Assembly (NCBI RefSeq): GCF_004366075.1
Contig: NZ_SODU01000005.1
Location: forward strand, 62,001-126,000
Direction of reading: 5' to 3'
DNA from: Kribbella pratensis
Lineage (GTDB): Bacteria > Actinomycetota > Actinomycetes > Propionibacteriales > Kribbellaceae
DNA length: 64,000 nt
Shown here: in pieces, positions 1 through 9,978 of the stretch
How positions within the stretch are numbered: the first letter of the stretch is position 1
Layout of the letters: the number at the start of each line of letters is the position of its first letter
The notes under the pieces: generated by a model
The model's database searches: none
Told to the model about the DNA's origin: nothing
The model's input: the letters and a program-made list of their open reading frames with translations, nothing else
Program-made: the position numbers and the translations under genes

Positions 1-112
1 CCAGGACAACTCGGTGATCTTGGCGTGGGCCTTGGTAAGACTCTGCCTGCTCAATGTGGGCCTCCATCATCGGGGTTGAACAGTGATGAAAGCCGCGGAT
101 CGGAGGTCTCTG

Positions 113-129
113 TGTCTCAATGTGAGATG
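113..129. promoter_or_regulatory. Imperfect palindrome upstream of the GAF regulator
   Basis: Arms TCTCA and TGAGA are separated by ATG within TGTCTCA-atg-TGAGATG. The element lies about 70 bp before the preferred start of the regulator. It could be an operator for this Fis-type protein (autoregulation); that role is inferred, as only the symmetry is seen. Confidence 0.4.
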
Positions 130-195
130 GCGGTCCCGCGGCAGGGGGCTACCGTGGGAGCAGTTCCGCTGGTGACGGACGTGAAGGAGACGGCC

Positions 196-1887
196 ATGGG
201 CGCTGCACAGCCGGTCCGCGATCCGATCCGAGTGTCGTGGGAGCGTTCACACGCCTCCCAGGTGGATGTAGACCGCCCGGCACCGGCGTACTTCGACCGG
301 ATCGACCGCGAGACCACGCTGATGCGGGCGGCCCGGCCTGTCATCGACGCACTGTCGGCCGAGCTCCACAACGAGCCGGTCTGCATCATCCTGACCGACG
401 CGAAGGGTGTGGTCCTCGACCGCCGGGGCGGCGACCCGGCCCTGCTCCGACGACTGGACTCGGTCGACCTCGCGCCCGGCTTCCAGTACGCCGAGTCCGC
501 GGTCGGGACCAACGGGATCGGTACGGCGCTCGAGGTGTGCGGACCGATCCTGGTCGACGGCGCCGAGCATTACAACGGGAAGCTGCGGATGTTCTCCTGC
601 GCGGGCGCACCGATCACCCATCCGGTCACCGGCGGCCTGCTCGGCGTACTGGACATCACCACCCAGGCGAGGAACTCGAACTCGATCCTGCTGTCGTTCG
701 CCAAACTCGCGGCCCGGCGGATCCACGAGCGGGTCGTCGAGGAGGCGAACGCGCTCGACCACGCCTTGCTGAGTGACTACTACGCGGCCTGCCGGCACAG
801 CGGTGGACCGGTGCTCGCGCTGGGCGACGAGGTGTTCATGATGAACTCCTACGCACAGGCGCGATTCGACGCCATCGACCAGGCGGCCCTGATCGACCGG
901 ACCCGCGACGCGCGCGGCGGCACGAAGCCACAGGTCTTCGTCACCGATCTACCCAGCGGGACCACCGCCCGGATGGCCTATCGGCCGACCTTCGTCGGCG
1001 ACACCCTGGCCGGTGGGGTGATCCAGATCAAGGAGCAACGTCTGCCCGCCCGCAGCCACCAGGCCGCCCGGCTCCCGGTGGTCCCCGGGACGACCGGAAC
1101 CAGCGCGGTCTGGCAGCACGTCATCCAGGAGATGCTGGAGGCGTGCAGCCGGTCCGAGTGGCTGATCGCCGACGGCGAGCCGGGTGCGGGCAAGCTGTCA
1201 TTGCTGCGCGCTGTTCGCAGGCACGTGGCACCTGAGCGGCGGCTTGCGGTCCTCGATCCGGCGGTAACGGGCGAAGAACTGGTGGCCGAGGCCCGCGCGG
1301 AGCTGGAGTCCGGCGCCGACCTGATCATCCGGCGGGCGCATCTGCTGACCGGAGAGGCCCTCGACGGCTTCACCGAGCTCTTGCAGAGCGTCCGCGACGG
1401 CGCGATGGCCGGGGACGCCTGGGTCGCGCTCACGCTGCCGTCGGACCGCACCGAGATCGCCGACCAACTGCTGGCCTTCTTCCCGCGGACCGTCGAGGTG
1501 CCGCCGCTGCGGCATCACGTCGAGGACGTTCCGGCACTGGTCCGGTCGCTGCTCGCGACGGCCGGCATCCACGGCCTGACCTTCTCCACCGCCACGATGA
1601 ACCAGCTGATGCGGCTGCCGTGGGCGGGCAACATCACTCATCTGCGCTCGGTCCTCGCAGCCGTCGCCAGACGACGCCGGTCCGGCGTGGTCGAGCTGGC
1701 CGACCTGCCGCCCGAGTGCAGGGCCACGACCCGGCGGCAGCTGACGCCGATCGAAGCGCTCGAGCGGGACGCCATCGTCGACGCGTTGTCGACGTACGAC
1801 GGGGACAAGAAGGCCTCGGCCACCGCGCTCGGGATGTCCCGGGCAACCATCTACCGCAAGATCCGCGAGTACGGAATCGTCACCTGA
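196..1887 (+). CDS. GAF domain / Fis-type HTH transcriptional regulator (AcoR-like, degenerate AAA+)
   Basis: A 563-residue regulator resembling acetoin-type activators. It opens with the usual helical lead-in (IRVSWERS), followed by a GAF sensor domain at about residues 45-190 containing FSCAGAPI. A central AAA+-like region has a degraded Walker A near residue 327 (GEPGAGKLS, with Leu where Ser/Thr is expected), and I find no GAFTGA loop. A Fis-type helix-turn-helix ends the protein (GMSRATIYRKI). Without GAFTGA it should not contact sigma-54. The frame is open from position 25, but ATG 196 follows GAAGGAGA at good spacing, and earlier starts would overlap the palindrome. The ligand is unknown. 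Confidence 0.85.
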   Translation: MGAAQPVRDPIRVSWERSHASQVDVDRPAPAYFDRIDRETTLMRAARPVIDALSAELHNEPVCIILTDAKGVVLDRRGGDPALLRRLDSVDLAPGFQYAESAVGTNGIGTALEVCGPILVDGAEHYNGKLRMFSCAGAPITHPVTGGLLGVLDITTQARNSNSILLSFAKLAARRIHERVVEEANALDHALLSDYYAACRHSGGPVLALGDEVFMMNSYAQARFDAIDQAALIDRTRDARGGTKPQVFVTDLPSGTTARMAYRPTFVGDTLAGGVIQIKEQRLPARSHQAARLPVVPGTTGTSAVWQHVIQEMLEACSRSEWLIADGEPGAGKLSLLRAVRRHVAPERRLAVLDPAVTGEELVAEARAELESGADLIIRRAHLLTGEALDGFTELLQSVRDGAMAGDAWVALTLPSDRTEIADQLLAFFPRTVEVPPLRHHVEDVPALVRSLLATAGIHGLTFSTATMNQLMRLPWAGNITHLRSVLAAVARRRRSGVVELADLPPECRATTRRQLTPIEALERDAIVDALSTYDGDKKASATALGMSRATIYRKIREYGIVT

Positions 1888-2017
1888 CCGGGCGGGCCGC
1901 TCACAAACGAACAGTCCTACGCAATCCGTGACCGTCCGGCTACGGTCAGCCCAGGTTTATTGCAGATCGTTACCAAGGGGGAACCACCCGGGCCTGCGGG
2001 CGCACCCCCGGCTCCAG

Positions 2018-2023
2018 TAGGTT
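2018..2023 (+). promoter_or_regulatory. Candidate leaderless -10 element for gluA
   Basis: TAGGTT lies 6 nt before the ATG at 2030 and no Shine-Dalgarno sequence precedes that ATG. This is the spacing expected when transcription starts on the start codon. No convincing -35 is seen. Confidence 0.45.
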
Positions 2024-2029
2024 CTGGCC

Positions 2030-2791
2030 ATGAGCGATTCCGACACCTTGACGAAAACGGGTTTGGTGACGCTGACCGGTGTCAACAAACATTTCGGCGA
2101 GCTGCACGTCCTGAAGGACATCAACTTGTCCATCGCCAAGGGCGAAGTGGTCGTGGTGATCGGTCCGTCGGGGTCCGGGAAGTCGACGCTCTGCCGCGCG
2201 ATCAACCGGCTGGAACCGATCGACTCGGGCGACATCCTGCTGGACGGCCAAGCGCTGCCCAGCGAGGGCAAGGCGCTGGCCAAGCTGCGGGCCGACGTCG
2301 GCATGGTCTTCCAGTCGTTCAACCTGTTCGCGCACAAGACGATCCTGCAGAACGTCACCCTCGGCCCCTTGAAGGTCCGCAAGACCGACCCCAAGCAGGC
2401 CGAGAAGCGGGCGATGGAGCTGCTGGAACGGGTGGGGGTGGCCAACCAGGCCTCGAAGTACCCGGCTCAGCTGTCCGGTGGCCAGCAGCAGCGCGTCGCG
2501 ATCGCGCGGGCGCTGGCCATGGACCCCAAGGTCATCCTCTTCGACGAGCCGACGTCGGCGCTCGACCCGGAGATGATCCAGGAGGTCCTCGAGGTGATGG
2601 TGGACCTGGCCAAACAGGGCATGACGATGGTGGTGGTCACCCACGAGATGGGCTTCGCCCGGACCGCGGCGAACCGGGTGGTGTTCATGGCCGAGGGCGA
2701 GATCGTCGAAGAAGCCAGCCCGGAGACCTTCTTCACCAACCCGACCTCGAGGCGTGCCCAGGACTTCCTCGGCAAGATCCTCAAGCACTGA
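2030..2791 (+). CDS. gluA: Polar amino-acid (glutamate-type) ABC transporter ATPase
   Basis: A 253-residue cytoplasmic ATPase that would power uptake through the two permeases encoded just downstream. Walker [10 protein letters not shown] lies near residue 45, the Q-loop VFQSF near 97, the ABC signature LSGGQQQR near 147, Walker [14 protein letters not shown] near 168-180 and the switch His in VTHE near 204. Length and sequence match the GluA/GlnQ family. It leads a four-gene operon (ATPase, binding protein, two permeases). No SD is visible; a TAGGTT box 6 nt upstream suggests a leaderless start. Glutamate specificity is inferred from the gluABCD layout. Confidence 0.93.
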   Translation: MSDSDTLTKTGLVTLTGVNKHFGELHVLKDINLSIAKGEVVVVIGPSGSGKSTLCRAINRLEPIDSGDILLDGQALPSEGKALAKLRADVGMVFQSFNLFAHKTILQNVTLGPLKVRKTDPKQAEKRAMELLERVGVANQASKYPAQLSGGQQQRVAIARALAMDPKVILFDEPTSALDPEMIQEVLEVMVDLAKQGMTMVVVTHEMGFARTAANRVVFMAEGEIVEEASPETFFTNPTSRRAQDFLGKILKH

Positions 2792-2839
2792 CCTCCGCCC
2801 GCAGCCGTACCCAGCAACGAAACGAAGGGGAACCTGATC

Positions 2840-3766
2840 ATGAGAATGCGCACCCTCGTCGCCACCTGCGGCGTCGCAGCGCTCGCGCTGACCGCCGCCG
2901 CCTGTGGCAAGGACGAGCCGAGCGCCGGCGGCGGCAACAGCGGCGGCAACGCGACCGACTCCTGTGGCGAGCTGCACAAGTTCACCGCCGCGACCGGCGT
3001 GGACGTGCCCGGCAGCACGGCGTTCACCAAGATCAAGTCCGCCGGCAAGGTGACCGTCGGCGTCAAGGCCGACCAGCCGAACCTCGGCTACAAGGATGCC
3101 GACGGCAAGCGCTGCGGCTTCGACATCGAGGTGGCCCGGATGGTGGCGGCCGGCCTCGGCGTCGACCCGGACAAGATCGAGTACAAGGAGATCCCGTCCG
3201 CGAACCGCGAGACCGCGATCGCCGGTGGTGAGATCGACTACTACGTCGGCACCTACTCGATCACCGACAAGCGCAAGAAGCAGGTCTCGTTCGCCGGCCC
3301 GTACTTCATCGCCGGTCAGGACCTGCTGGTCCGCAAGAACGACCCCTCGATGGACGCCGGCAAGACCGCCCTGAAGGGCAAGAAGGTCTGCTCGGCGACC
3401 GGCTCGACCCCGATCCAGCGGGTCAAGGACGAGCAGCTGACCGAGGCGAGCAACATCTCCGAGTTCAAGACCTACTCGGAGTGCGTCTCGCAGCTGCTGG
3501 ACAAGAAGGTCGACACGGTCACCACCGACGACGCGATCCTCAAGGGGTACGCCGCGACGGCGCCCGACGAGCTGCGCGTGGTCGGCAAGCCGTTCAGCAC
3601 CGAGAAGTACGGTATCGGCCTGCCGCTGGCCGACAAGGCGCTGCGCGAGAAGGTGAACTCCATCCTGGAGACGTCGGCCTCCGACGGCACCTGGAAGGCG
3701 ATCTACGGCGAGACGCTCGGCAAGTCGGGTTCGGACTCGACCCCGCCGCCGCTCGAGAAGTACTGA
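2840..3766 (+). CDS. gluB: Glutamate-type ABC transporter substrate-binding lipoprotein
   Basis: A 308-residue extracellular binding protein tethered as a lipoprotein. The signal peptide ends in LTAAAC, with the modifiable Cys at residue 22, followed by a Gly/Ser/Asn-rich linker. The mature part is a family 3 solute-binding domain, including GFDIEVARMVAAGLG, the conserved block before the lobe crossover. SD-like AAGGGGAA precedes the ATG. It sits 48 bp after the ATPase gene and 86 bp before the first permease. It would deliver an acidic or polar amino acid to GluC/GluD; the ligand cannot be read from sequence alone. Confidence 0.93.
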   Translation: MRMRTLVATCGVAALALTAAACGKDEPSAGGGNSGGNATDSCGELHKFTAATGVDVPGSTAFTKIKSAGKVTVGVKADQPNLGYKDADGKRCGFDIEVARMVAAGLGVDPDKIEYKEIPSANRETAIAGGEIDYYVGTYSITDKRKKQVSFAGPYFIAGQDLLVRKNDPSMDAGKTALKGKKVCSATGSTPIQRVKDEQLTEASNISEFKTYSECVSQLLDKKVDTVTTDDAILKGYAATAPDELRVVGKPFSTEKYGIGLPLADKALREKVNSILETSASDGTWKAIYGETLGKSGSDSTPPPLEKY

Positions 3767-3852
3767 TCCAGCAGCCGGCCGCGGTGTCCTCGACTGGGCT
3801 CCGCGGCCGGACTTTGTTCCTGTAGGCACAGGCAGGTAAGAGGAAGGTCGCG

Positions 3853-4500
3853 ATGTTCTCGGTCCTCACCGACAACTGGCCGTTGTTCCGGGACGGCTTC
3901 TGGCTGACCATCAGGCTGTTCCTGGTGTCCGGCGTACTCAGCCTGATCATCGGCACCGTGCTCGGCGCGTTCCGCGTCTCCCCGGTGCCCGCGCTGCGCG
4001 GCTTCGGCACCGGCTACGTCAACATCCTGCGGAACACCCCGCTCACGCTGGTTTTCGCGTTCCTGTTCTTCGGCGCCGCCAAGATGGACCTCGCCCTGCC
4101 CAACCCGTTCTGGACCGCGGTCGGCGCGCTGACGATCTACACGTCGGCGTTCGTCTGCGAGGTGGTCCGGTCGGGCGTCAACACCATCGCTCCGGGCCAG
4201 TCCGAGGCGGCCCGCGCGGTCGGCATGTCGTTCTTCCAGGTGCTCACGATCGTGGTGCTGCCGCAGGCCTTCCGGGCGATCATCCCGCCGTTGATGAGTG
4301 TCCTGATCGCCTTGCTGAAGAACACCACGATCGCGGCCGGCTTCTCGGTGGTGGAGGCCGGCTCGATCCCGGCAGCGATGTCCGAGCGCGGTGAGAACCA
4401 GCTGGTCACGCTGCTGTGGATCACGATCGGATTCCTGATCCTCATCGTGCCGCTGATCTTCCTGCAACGGTGGGCCGAACGACGGACGGCGGTAGCCTGA
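3853..4500 (+). CDS. gluC: Glutamate-type ABC transporter permease 1
   Basis: A 215-residue inner-membrane permease with several hydrophobic segments. The EAA-type loop contacting the ATPase is EAARAVGMSFFQVLTIVVLPQAF at about residues 117-139 (key residues E, A, G, LPQA). Length is normal for the HisM/GluC family. GAGGAAGG gives a strong SD. Its TGA overlaps the ATG of the next permease by one base, so the two subunits are probably translationally coupled and form the heterodimeric channel. Confidence 0.92.
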   Translation: MFSVLTDNWPLFRDGFWLTIRLFLVSGVLSLIIGTVLGAFRVSPVPALRGFGTGYVNILRNTPLTLVFAFLFFGAAKMDLALPNPFWTAVGALTIYTSAFVCEVVRSGVNTIAPGQSEAARAVGMSFFQVLTIVVLPQAFRAIIPPLMSVLIALLKNTTIAAGFSVVEAGSIPAAMSERGENQLVTLLWITIGFLILIVPLIFLQRWAERRTAVA

Positions 4501-5369
4501 TGAGCGCAGTTCTGTACGAGACGCCCGGGCCGCGCGCGAAGCTGCGGAACCGGATCTCCAACGTCGTGGTCCTGCTGGTGCTGCTCGGCGCGATCGCCTG
4601 GCTGATCCACCGGATGTACGCGTTCGGTCAGTTCGAGGGACGGCTCTGGCGGCAGTTCCAGTACTCGTCGATCCAGCGGCAGATGCTGGAAGGCCTGCTG
4701 AACACACTCAAGGCGGCCGGTCTCGCAGCCGTGCTGGCGATGCTGTTCGGCGCGGTGTTCGCCGCGGCCCGGATCAGTGACCACAAGTGGGTGCGGACGC
4801 CGGCGACCCTGATCGTGGAACTGTTCCGCGCGGTCCCGCTGCTGATCCTGATGTTCTACTTCTACTTCGGCAACATCCAGTTCGGCCTCGGGCTGAGCCC
4901 GTTCTGGGCGGTCGTCTTCGGTCTGACCCTGTACAACGGGTCGGTCCTCGCGGAGATCTTCCGGGCCGGCATCGCCGCCGTACCGAAGGGTCAGCGCGAG
5001 GCGGCGTACGCGCTCGGTCTGCGGAAGAACCAGGTCGTCCGAATGGTGCTGCTGCCGCAGGCCATCAGCGCGATGCTGCCGGCGATCGTCAGCCAGTTGG
5101 TCGTCCTGCTGAAGGACACCGCGCTCGGCTTCATCATCACGTACGGCGAGTTGCTGTACGTCGCGAAGCAGATGGGCGGCCGGCTCACCTACGGGTTCCC
5201 GTACATCCCGACGTACATCGTGACCGCGGTCATCTACATCGGCCTGTGTTCGCTGCTGTCGCTGCTGGCCCGCTACCTGGAGGGCCGCTCGAGGCGGCGC
5301 CGCAAGATCACCGGCGCCCCGCCACCACTGCCGCTGGCCAATGACCCGAGCGAAGGAGCTCCGGTCTGA
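4500..5369 (+). CDS. gluD: Glutamate-type ABC transporter permease 2
   Basis: A 289-residue permease, longer than its partner because of an N-terminal cytoplasmic stretch, a first membrane span (VVLLVLLGAIAWL) and a C-terminal basic tail (RSRRRRK). The EAA loop reads EAAYALGLRKNQVVRMVLLP. I chose the ATG at 4500, which overlaps the previous stop by one base; the open frame extends further upstream but inside gluC. It is the last gene of the operon and is followed by a strong terminator. Confidence 0.92.
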   Translation: MSAVLYETPGPRAKLRNRISNVVVLLVLLGAIAWLIHRMYAFGQFEGRLWRQFQYSSIQRQMLEGLLNTLKAAGLAAVLAMLFGAVFAAARISDHKWVRTPATLIVELFRAVPLLILMFYFYFGNIQFGLGLSPFWAVVFGLTLYNGSVLAEIFRAGIAAVPKGQREAAYALGLRKNQVVRMVLLPQAISAMLPAIVSQLVVLLKDTALGFIITYGELLYVAKQMGGRLTYGFPYIPTYIVTAVIYIGLCSLLSLLARYLEGRSRRRRKITGAPPPLPLANDPSEGAPV

Positions 5370-5370
5370 C

Positions 5371-5406
5371 AATCGAGGGCCCCTCCGCGTGGAGGGGCCC
5401 TCGATT
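5371..5406. terminator. Bidirectional intrinsic terminator
   Basis: A perfect 16-bp inverted repeat (aatcgagggcccctcc and its complement) has a GCGT tetraloop. A and T residues flank both sides, with CTTGTT on the plus side. It lies between the convergent gluD and aminotransferase genes and can serve both. Confidence 0.92.
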
Positions 5407-5411
5407 CTTGT

Positions 5412-6701
<1,290 letters not shown>

Positions 6702-6751
6702 GCCCTAAGCATTACCTCAGCCGATAGCAGGCGTCTATTAGTGTGCTCTCC

Positions 6752-7846
6752 GTGACAATGCCGAGCATTCCGCACGTGGACATCGAGTCGTTGGAGCAGT
6801 TCGACCGGCTGCTGGCAGCGGGGGCCACCGCGATGGCCGGGTGGCGGGTGCAGTCGGTGGATCTGACTGGCCGTACGGCGGAACTCCTCGGGCTGCAGCC
6901 GACCGGCTCGGTGTTCCTCGGCTGCGTGCTGGAGGACAAGGCCGACGCGTGGGTCCGGGACGGCGGCGGGCTGGTGTTCCCGGCGATCCCCGAGTTGCCG
7001 TTCGACGCGTACCGCGGGCGGCTGTACGACGCCGACGAGCTGTACGCCGGTCTCGAGAACGGGTACGACGCGACTCCGGACGCCCGGATTTACGCGTGGT
7101 CCCGTCAGCACGACGAGAAGGGCGATACGAGCCGTACGCTCGCCACCGCGCTCCACGACCACGCGATCGCGGATGCGTTGACAGAACTGCCCGACGACAA
7201 GCCGTGGGTCGGGGTGATGGGAGGTCACGGCGTACTGCGGGGCGACGGCAACTACCGCGCCGCCGTACTGCTCGGCCGTACGCTTGCCCGGCGCAACCAC
7301 CTGGTCGTCACCGGCGGCGGGCCGGGCGCGATGGAGGCCGCCAACCTCGGTGCGTCACTGGCGTCGTACGACGATGCCGACGTCGACGTCGCGCTGACCG
7401 AGCTGGCCGCCGTACCGTCGTTCCGCCCGTCGATCGGCGCGTGGGCAGCGGCAGGGCTGGGCGTGCGGGCTCGGTTCCCCGGGAACGGCGGGGTGTCGAT
7501 CCCGACGTGGTTCTACGGCCACGAGCCGCCCAACGTGTTCGCCGCCTCGATCGCAAAGTACTTCTCGAACGCCCAACGCGAAGACGTCCTCCTCGGCCGC
7601 GCCCGAGGCGGCATCATCTACCTCCCCGGCGCCGCCGGCACCGTCCAGGAGGTCTTCCAAGCGGTAACCCCCAACTACTACGGCGACGCAGCCACCCAGA
7701 TCCCCCTCGTCCTCGTAGACGTGGAGCACTGGACCGTGAAGCTGCCGGTGTGGCCCCTCCTTCAGTCCCTGGCCACCAACCGCCCCATGACCCACTCGAT
7801 CCACCTGGTCGACACCATCGACGAGGCAGCCTCGTTGGTCAGCTGA
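6752..7846 (+). CDS. LOG-family Rossmann nucleotide-binding protein
   Basis: A 364-residue protein with an N-terminal extension and a LOG/lysine-decarboxylase-like Rossmann domain. VTGGGPGAMEAAN near residue 187 and LPGAAGTVQE near residue 290 correspond to the family signatures GGGxGxM and PGGxGTxxE. Relatives cleave the N-glycosidic bond of nucleoside monophosphates (cytokinin-activating LOG) or bind nucleotides. Length exceeds the usual ~190-residue LOG by about 150 residues of N-terminal sequence I do not recognise. TAGTGT at 6739-6744 lies 7 nt before GTG 6752, so that start is preferred over GTG 6743. It overlaps the convergent GNAT gene by 8 bp. Confidence 0.8.
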   Translation: MTMPSIPHVDIESLEQFDRLLAAGATAMAGWRVQSVDLTGRTAELLGLQPTGSVFLGCVLEDKADAWVRDGGGLVFPAIPELPFDAYRGRLYDADELYAGLENGYDATPDARIYAWSRQHDEKGDTSRTLATALHDHAIADALTELPDDKPWVGVMGGHGVLRGDGNYRAAVLLGRTLARRNHLVVTGGGPGAMEAANLGASLASYDDADVDVALTELAAVPSFRPSIGAWAAAGLGVRARFPGNGGVSIPTWFYGHEPPNVFAASIAKYFSNAQREDVLLGRARGGIIYLPGAAGTVQEVFQAVTPNYYGDAATQIPLVLVDVEHWTVKLPVWPLLQSLATNRPMTHSIHLVDTIDEAASLVS

Positions 7847-8294
7847 GCCTCTTCGTCAGCTTGACGTCCTCCTCCTCGAAGCCGAGCTGGTTGTAGAACG
7901 TACGGGCGTTGGTGTTGGCAGCGCCGGTGTCCAAGGTGATCGACCTCAGGCCCTGCTGCCTCGCGTGGTCGGTGACTGCTTCCATCAGCGCACGACCGAT
8001 TCCACGGCCCTCGTAGGGTTGAGCGACCACCAACTCACCGACGTACAGCTCGCGGTCGCCGGACCAGTGGGCGCGTTGCTCGCCGGCGACGAAGCCTGTG
8101 ATGTCGTCGCCGTCCTCGGCAACGAACACGAAGCGTCCGGGTTCCCCGGCACGGTGCAGGGCTTCCACTACCCATCCGATGACGGCTGCAAGCACACCCT
8201 CGGGTGAGCGCCAGGGCGCGACACCTTCGGTCAGGCGTGGGGCAAGGGCGAGGACGGCTGAGCGGTCTGCCTCTTCGTACCGGCGAATGTGCAT
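7839..8294 (-). CDS. GNAT family N-acetyltransferase
   Basis: A 151-residue single-domain acetyltransferase. The acetyl-CoA loop is seen in VAQPYEGRGIGRALM at about residues 89-103, and the following RSITLDTGAANTNARTFYNQLGF is the usual C-terminal block with the conserved Asn and Tyr. Start ATG 8294 is chosen because MHIRRYEEAD is the typical GNAT opening; the longer frame runs into pdxY. It begins 13 bp after pdxY and is probably co-transcribed. The substrate is unknown. Confidence 0.85.
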   Translation of the reverse strand: MHIRRYEEADRSAVLALAPRLTEGVAPWRSPEGVLAAVIGWVVEALHRAGEPGRFVFVAEDGDDITGFVAGEQRAHWSGDRELYVGELVVAQPYEGRGIGRALMEAVTDHARQQGLRSITLDTGAANTNARTFYNQLGFEEEDVKLTKRLS

Positions 8295-8307
8295 GCCCTT
8301 AGTTTCG

Positions 8308-9159
8308 TCAGGCGACCCGGTATGGCTTGAACTGCATCTGCGGGTTGGCGTACGCGTCCTGTGATTCGACGAGCTGCAACTCGCGCTCTCCCGACTCGTG
8401 GGTGCGCGTGAGCAGGTCGAACACGCTCGAGGTCGTGCGCGCGAGCGCCTCCGCGAGATCACCCGCACGGCGGTAGTGCGCCGTGAAGAGCGCGGCCGTC
8501 ACGTCACCCGAGCCGTTCGCCTTCATCGGGATGTACGGCGTCTGCACGAGCCACGCGCCGCTGTCGTCGACGGCCAGCATCTCGATCGTGCCGTCCTCGC
8601 GATCGGGACGCTCGACGCTGGTGACGAGCACCGTGCGCGGCCCGGTCGCGCGGACCAGCTCCACCGAGGCCAGCGTGGACTCGAGCGTGTCCGGCTCGGT
8701 GCCGGTCAGGAAACCCAGCTCGAACTGGTTGGGCGTGATGATGTCGGCTGCCGGAACCACCCGATCGCGCAGCAGCACCGGGATGGCGGGAGCGACGAAG
8801 CACCCGGACTTCGCGTTCCCCATCACCGGGTCGCAGGAGTACACCGCCGCGGGATTGGCCGCCTTCACCCGTTCGACCGTCTCGAGGATCACGTCGGCGA
8901 TTCCCTCGCCACCCTGATAGCCCGAGAGCACCACGTCGATCTGCGGCAGGACCCCGCGGTCCTCGATCCCCAGCAGAACCTCTCGCACATCGTCCGGACT
9001 GATCATGGGACCACGCCACGCCCCGTAGCCGGTGTGGTTCGAGAAGTTCACCGTGTACACCGGCAGCACCTCCACACCGATGCGCTGAAGCGGAAACACA
9101 GCTGCCGAGTTACCCACATGCCCGAAGGCAACCGCCGACTGAATCGAGAGAATCTTCAC
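8308..9159 (-). CDS. pdxY: Pyridoxal kinase
   Basis: A 283-residue ribokinase-fold kinase of the PdxY/PdxK group, which phosphorylates pyridoxal in PLP salvage. The N-terminus ILSIQSAVAFGHVGNSAAVFP is the hallmark substrate site of pyridoxal kinases. SCDPVMG and the ITPNQFELGFLTG block follow, and KANGSGDVTAALF near residue 215 holds the anion hole and catalytic Asp. The frame is open much further upstream, but GTG 9159 gives the family N-terminus. It would supply the cofactor for enzymes such as the nearby aminotransferase. Confidence 0.9.
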   Translation of the reverse strand: MKILSIQSAVAFGHVGNSAAVFPLQRIGVEVLPVYTVNFSNHTGYGAWRGPMISPDDVREVLLGIEDRGVLPQIDVVLSGYQGGEGIADVILETVERVKAANPAAVYSCDPVMGNAKSGCFVAPAIPVLLRDRVVPAADIITPNQFELGFLTGTEPDTLESTLASVELVRATGPRTVLVTSVERPDREDGTIEMLAVDDSGAWLVQTPYIPMKANGSGDVTAALFTAHYRRAGDLAEALARTTSSVFDLLTRTHESGERELQLVESQDAYANPQMQFKPYRVA

Positions 9160-9266
9160 CGCTCGATCATGCCCCACCGCGCCTTCGCCGACCGCCGCCA
9201 CCCCAGCTCGTCTGCCCCTCAGGACCGCCGTAGACGCATGCTGCACAGTCTGTCGGTGGCGTGGTT

Positions 9267-9272
9267 TACGGT
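9267..9272 (+). promoter_or_regulatory. Candidate leaderless -10 element for the hydrolase gene
   Basis: TACGGT lies 7 nt before ATG 9280, with no SD between them. Confidence 0.45.
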
Positions 9273-9279
9273 GCGCTGC

Positions 9280-9978
9280 ATGGCGAATTTTGTGTTGGTG
9301 CCGGGGGCTTGGTTGGGGGCCTGGGCTTGGGATGACGTCGCGGGTGTGCTGCGGGACGAGGGGCATGACGTCTACCCAGTGACTCTGAGTGGGCTGGCCG
9401 AGCGGCGAGGACAGGACGCTGGGCAGCTGCAGCACGTCGAGGACATCGTGGCCGTGATCGAGGAGAACGATCTGCGGGAGGTTGTGCTTGCGGGGCACAG
9501 CTACGCCGGTGTCCCGGTGGGACAGGCGGCGGGACGGATCGGGGACCGGTTGCGGCGGGTGGTGTACGTCGACTCGAACATCCCGACCCACGGGAAGTCC
9601 TTCGTGGACGGCTGGTCCGAGGAGGGCCAGGCCTGGGTTCGGGACCAGTTGGAGCAGTCCGGCGGTTACTGGCCACCCTTGACCGCGGAGGACTACGTCG
9701 GCCAGGACCTCTCCGACGAGTCCGTCGCGTTGATCCTGGAGCGCGGTACGCCGCATCCCGGCCGCTCGATCACCGAGCCGGCTCAGCTGACCAGGCCGAT
9801 CGGCGAGCTGCCCACGACGTACATCAAGTGCCTGATGGACGGCGCGACGCCCTCGTCCTCGGTGGCCGAGCAGCTCACTTCCCCGTCCTGGGAGCTGGTG
9901 GAACTGAACACCGGCCACTGGCCGATGTTCTCCCAGCCCGCGGCGCTCGCAAAGACCCTCACCGAGGTGAACGCTTAG
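9280..9978 (+). CDS. Alpha/beta hydrolase (esterase-like)
   Basis: A 232-residue alpha/beta hydrolase of the small salicylate-esterase / hydroxynitrile-lyase-like group. It starts with the oxyanion strand FVLVPGAWLGAW. The nucleophile elbow is AGHSYAG (Ser near residue 74) and the catalytic His is in NTGHWPMF near residue 211. No signal peptide is present, so it is cytoplasmic. Its TAG overlaps the TAA of the convergent DivIVA-like gene. The substrate is not predictable. Confidence 0.85.
   Translation: MANFVLVPGAWLGAWAWDDVAGVLRDEGHDVYPVTLSGLAERRGQDAGQLQHVEDIVAVIEENDLREVVLAGHSYAGVPVGQAAGRIGDRLRRVVYVDSNIPTHGKSFVDGWSEEGQAWVRDQLEQSGGYWPPLTAEDYVGQDLSDESVALILERGTPHPGRSITEPAQLTRPIGELPTTYIKCLMDGATPSSSVAEQLTSPSWELVELNTGHWPMFSQPAALAKTLTEVNA

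Noticed and set aside
1-195. Start of the GAF regulator at position 25
   Set aside because: The extra 57 residues lack family similarity, and the ATG at 196 has a good SD. The region contains a palindrome better read as regulatory DNA.
1970-3829. A 619-codon open frame antisense to the glu operon
   Set aside because: It is a GC-bias shadow of gluA/gluB: composition is Arg/Gly/Asp/Val-rich with no family motifs, while the plus strand has complete ABC motifs.
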